DNA of 15,045 bases, taken from JAFASC01 sp034669525 (lineage in GTDB: Bacteria > Pseudomonadota > Alphaproteobacteria > Rhizobiales > Beijerinckiaceae). The stretch's first letter is position 1, and every line of letters starts with the position of its first letter. The DNA lies in NCBI GenBank assembly GCA_034669525.1, contig JAXDNH010000184.1:1-15045 (forward strand), given 5' to 3'. The translations under genes were made by a program, and so were the position numbers. The notes under the pieces were generated by a model. It was given only the letters and a program-made list of their open reading frames with translations, was not told the origin of the DNA and made no database searches. Of the stretch, positions 13,973 to 15,045 are shown piece by piece.

Positions 13973-14719
13973 CTATGCACCCATCTTGGCGATCAGCGCG
14001 TCCGATACTTCGAAATTGGCGTAGACGTTCTGCACGTCGTCGTTGTCTTCGAGTGCGCCGACCAGCTTCAAAATCTTTTCGCCGGCTTCGTCGTCCACAG
14101 AAATCGTGTTCTGCGGCCGCCAGACCAGCGCGGCTTTCCGCGGCTCGCCGAATTTTTGCTCCAGCGCCTGTCCAACGTCGCGCAGCGACTCAAGCGTGGT
14201 GATGATCTCGTGGCCATCATCGGAGGTGGAGACATCCTCGGCGCCGGCATCGAGTGCCGCTTCCAGCATCGCGTCCTCGCTCGCCACTTTGCGATCGAAC
14301 TCGATCGATCCGACGCGATCGAACATGAAGGAGACCGCTCCGGTTTCGGCGAGCGAGCCGCCAGCCTTGGTGAAATAGGAGCGTACCTCGCCCGCGGTTC
14401 GGTTGCGGTTATCGGTCAACGCCTCGACGATCACGGCCACCCCGCCCGGCGCGTAGCCCTCATAGCGCACTTCGTCATAATTCTCGGTGTCCGCCGAGGA
14501 CGCCTTCTTGATCGCCCGATCGATATTGTCCTTGGGCATGTTCTCGGCCCTCGCCTCAATCACGGCGGAGCGCAGGCGCGCGTTCATCGCCGGGTCGGGC
14601 AAGCCCATTTTGGCGGCGACGGTGATTTCGCGTGCGAGCTTCGAGAAGAGCTTGGAGCGGATTGCGTCCTGCTTGCCCTTCTTGTGCATGATATTCTTAA
14701 ACTGACTATGGCCGGCCAT
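13973..14719 (-). CDS. yebC: YebC/TACO1-family protein
   Basis: The 248-residue protein begins MAGHSQFKNIMHKKGKQDAI and carries the three-domain YebC layout, with EARAENMPKDNIDRAIKKA (55-73), YEGYAPGGVAVIVEALTDN (85-103) and NRTAGEVRSYF (105-115), plus an acidic C-terminal domain. YebC proteins were annotated as transcriptional regulators. More recent work on bacterial and mitochondrial (TACO1) members points to a role in translation of proline-rich or difficult stretches. The ATG at 14719 has GAGG five bases upstream. Length is normal. It precedes ruvC, as in many proteobacteria, probably in one transcript. Confidence 0.95.
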   Translation of the reverse strand: MAGHSQFKNIMHKKGKQDAIRSKLFSKLAREITVAAKMGLPDPAMNARLRSAVIEARAENMPKDNIDRAIKKASSADTENYDEVRYEGYAPGGVAVIVEALTDNRNRTAGEVRSYFTKAGGSLAETGAVSFMFDRVGSIEFDRKVASEDAMLEAALDAGAEDVSTSDDGHEIITTLESLRDVGQALEQKFGEPRKAALVWRPQNTISVDDEAGEKILKLVGALEDNDDVQNVYANFEVSDALIAKMGA

Positions 14720-14789
14720 ATTCGCCTCGGTTGCCCTTCAATCGCGCGGGTTGCCTATACGCCGCGTCCGGCGCCAAGGGAAGGCGACC

Positions 14790-14795
14790 AGGAGG
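14790..14795 (+). promoter_or_regulatory. Ribosome binding site deciding a TTG start (alkB)
   Basis: AGGAGG, a perfect Shine-Dalgarno core, lies seven bases before the TTG at 14803. No ATG or GTG is suitably placed, so this site fixes TTG as the start of the AlkB gene. Confidence 0.75.
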
Positions 14796-14802
14796 ATCGA
14801 GA

Positions 14803-15045
14803 TTGACGCCGAACGCCACCGTCGCAATCGCCCCGGGCGTGGATTATTTTCCCGGTTTTCTCGACCGCGCCGCTCAAGAAGCGCTACGGGACGAGGTGCT
14901 GGCGATCCTTGAGCTTGCGCCCCCATTTCGCCCGCGCATGCCGCGCACCGGCAAGCCGTTTTCGGTGTGCATGAGCAATTGCGGCGCGCTCGGCTGGGTC
15001 TCGGACGAATCCGGCTATCGTTATCAGCCGACGCACCCGGAAACC
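14803..15045 (+). CDS. alkB: Alpha-ketoglutarate-dependent DNA demethylase AlkB (N-terminal part)
   Basis: Only 81 codons are in the window and the frame is open at the right edge. The translation contains VDYFPGFLD (14-22), PPFRPRMPRTGKPFSVCMSN (40-59), then CGALGWVSDESGYRYQPTHP (60-79). This matches the nucleotide-recognition lid of bacterial AlkB, where E. coli has MTNCGHLGW. AlkB oxidatively removes methyl groups from 1-methyladenine and 3-methylcytosine in DNA and RNA, using Fe(II) and 2-oxoglutarate. The catalytic HxD...H iron site and the 2-oxoglutarate-binding arginines lie beyond the window and cannot be checked. It starts at TTG with a strong Shine-Dalgarno and diverges from yebC across 83 bases, placing two DNA-repair genes (alkB, ruvC) side by side. 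Confidence 0.88.
   Translation, partial: MTPNATVAIAPGVDYFPGFLDRAAQEALRDEVLAILELAPPFRPRMPRTGKPFSVCMSNCGALGWVSDESGYRYQPTHPET

Noticed and set aside
13631..14806. A 391-codon open frame on the plus strand across ruvC and yebC.
   Set aside because: It is antisense to two well-conserved genes, shows no family motif, and has an Arg/Ser-rich composition typical of shadow frames.

Overview
The window is about 15 kb of GC-rich, densely coded chromosome from an alphaproteobacterium, most likely of the order Hyphomicrobiales. The evidence is the closeness of the homospermidine synthase to the Blastochloris viridis enzyme (same 477-residue length, same key residues at the same numbers), the DUF1036 gene next to an alphaproteobacterial-type pyruvate kinase, the yebC-ruvC pair, and heavy third-position G/C. 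I see no rRNA, tRNA, CRISPR array, insertion sequence or prophage. No gap between genes exceeds about 160 bases.

Left edge (1-965): the N-terminal 275 codons of glyS (glycyl-tRNA synthetase beta chain) lie on the minus strand and stop abruptly at base 141. Bases 1 to about 143 encode, on the plus strand, a second and slightly different copy of the same glyS region plus the next 18-20 codons. The two copies form an imperfect inverted repeat (1-89 against 141-229, 77 of 89 bases matching, 11 of 12 differences at third codon positions). This is a fold-back junction between two diverged glyS sequences. It is most likely an assembly chimera at a contig end, less likely a real rearrangement.

1121-3100 (+) encodes a KAP-type P-loop NTPase with two membrane segments. 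It converges on a four-gene minus-strand molybdenum cofactor operon (8042 down to 3108): a degenerate MoeA-like protein, a MoeA fused to a periplasmic-binding-protein-like domain, MobB, and canonical MoeA. A TusA-family sulfurtransferase gene (8089-8331, +) diverges from the operon across only 46 bases. Together these look like a module for molybdate (or tungstate) insertion, nucleotide activation and sulfuration of the cofactor for a molybdoenzyme. A formate dehydrogenase is the usual client of such sets, but none is inside this window.

8451-10757 (+) holds a small secreted protein of unknown function, a probable terminator, then the DUF1036-pyk pair. A Tat-signal-bearing YghA-like short-chain dehydrogenase (11807-10806, minus) converges on pyk and diverges from homospermidine synthase (11965-13398, +), which ends 3 bases from the ruvC stop. 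On the minus strand yebC and ruvC form the usual pair, but ruvA and ruvB do not follow. At the right edge an AlkB demethylase gene (14803 onward, +, TTG start with a perfect Shine-Dalgarno) runs out of the window. The right third thus mixes DNA repair (ruvC, alkB) with polyamine synthesis.

The observations most worth a second look are the glyS fold-back, the cluster of three MoeA paralogues of which one has lost every active-site motif, and the Tat signal on the YghA-like dehydrogenase.
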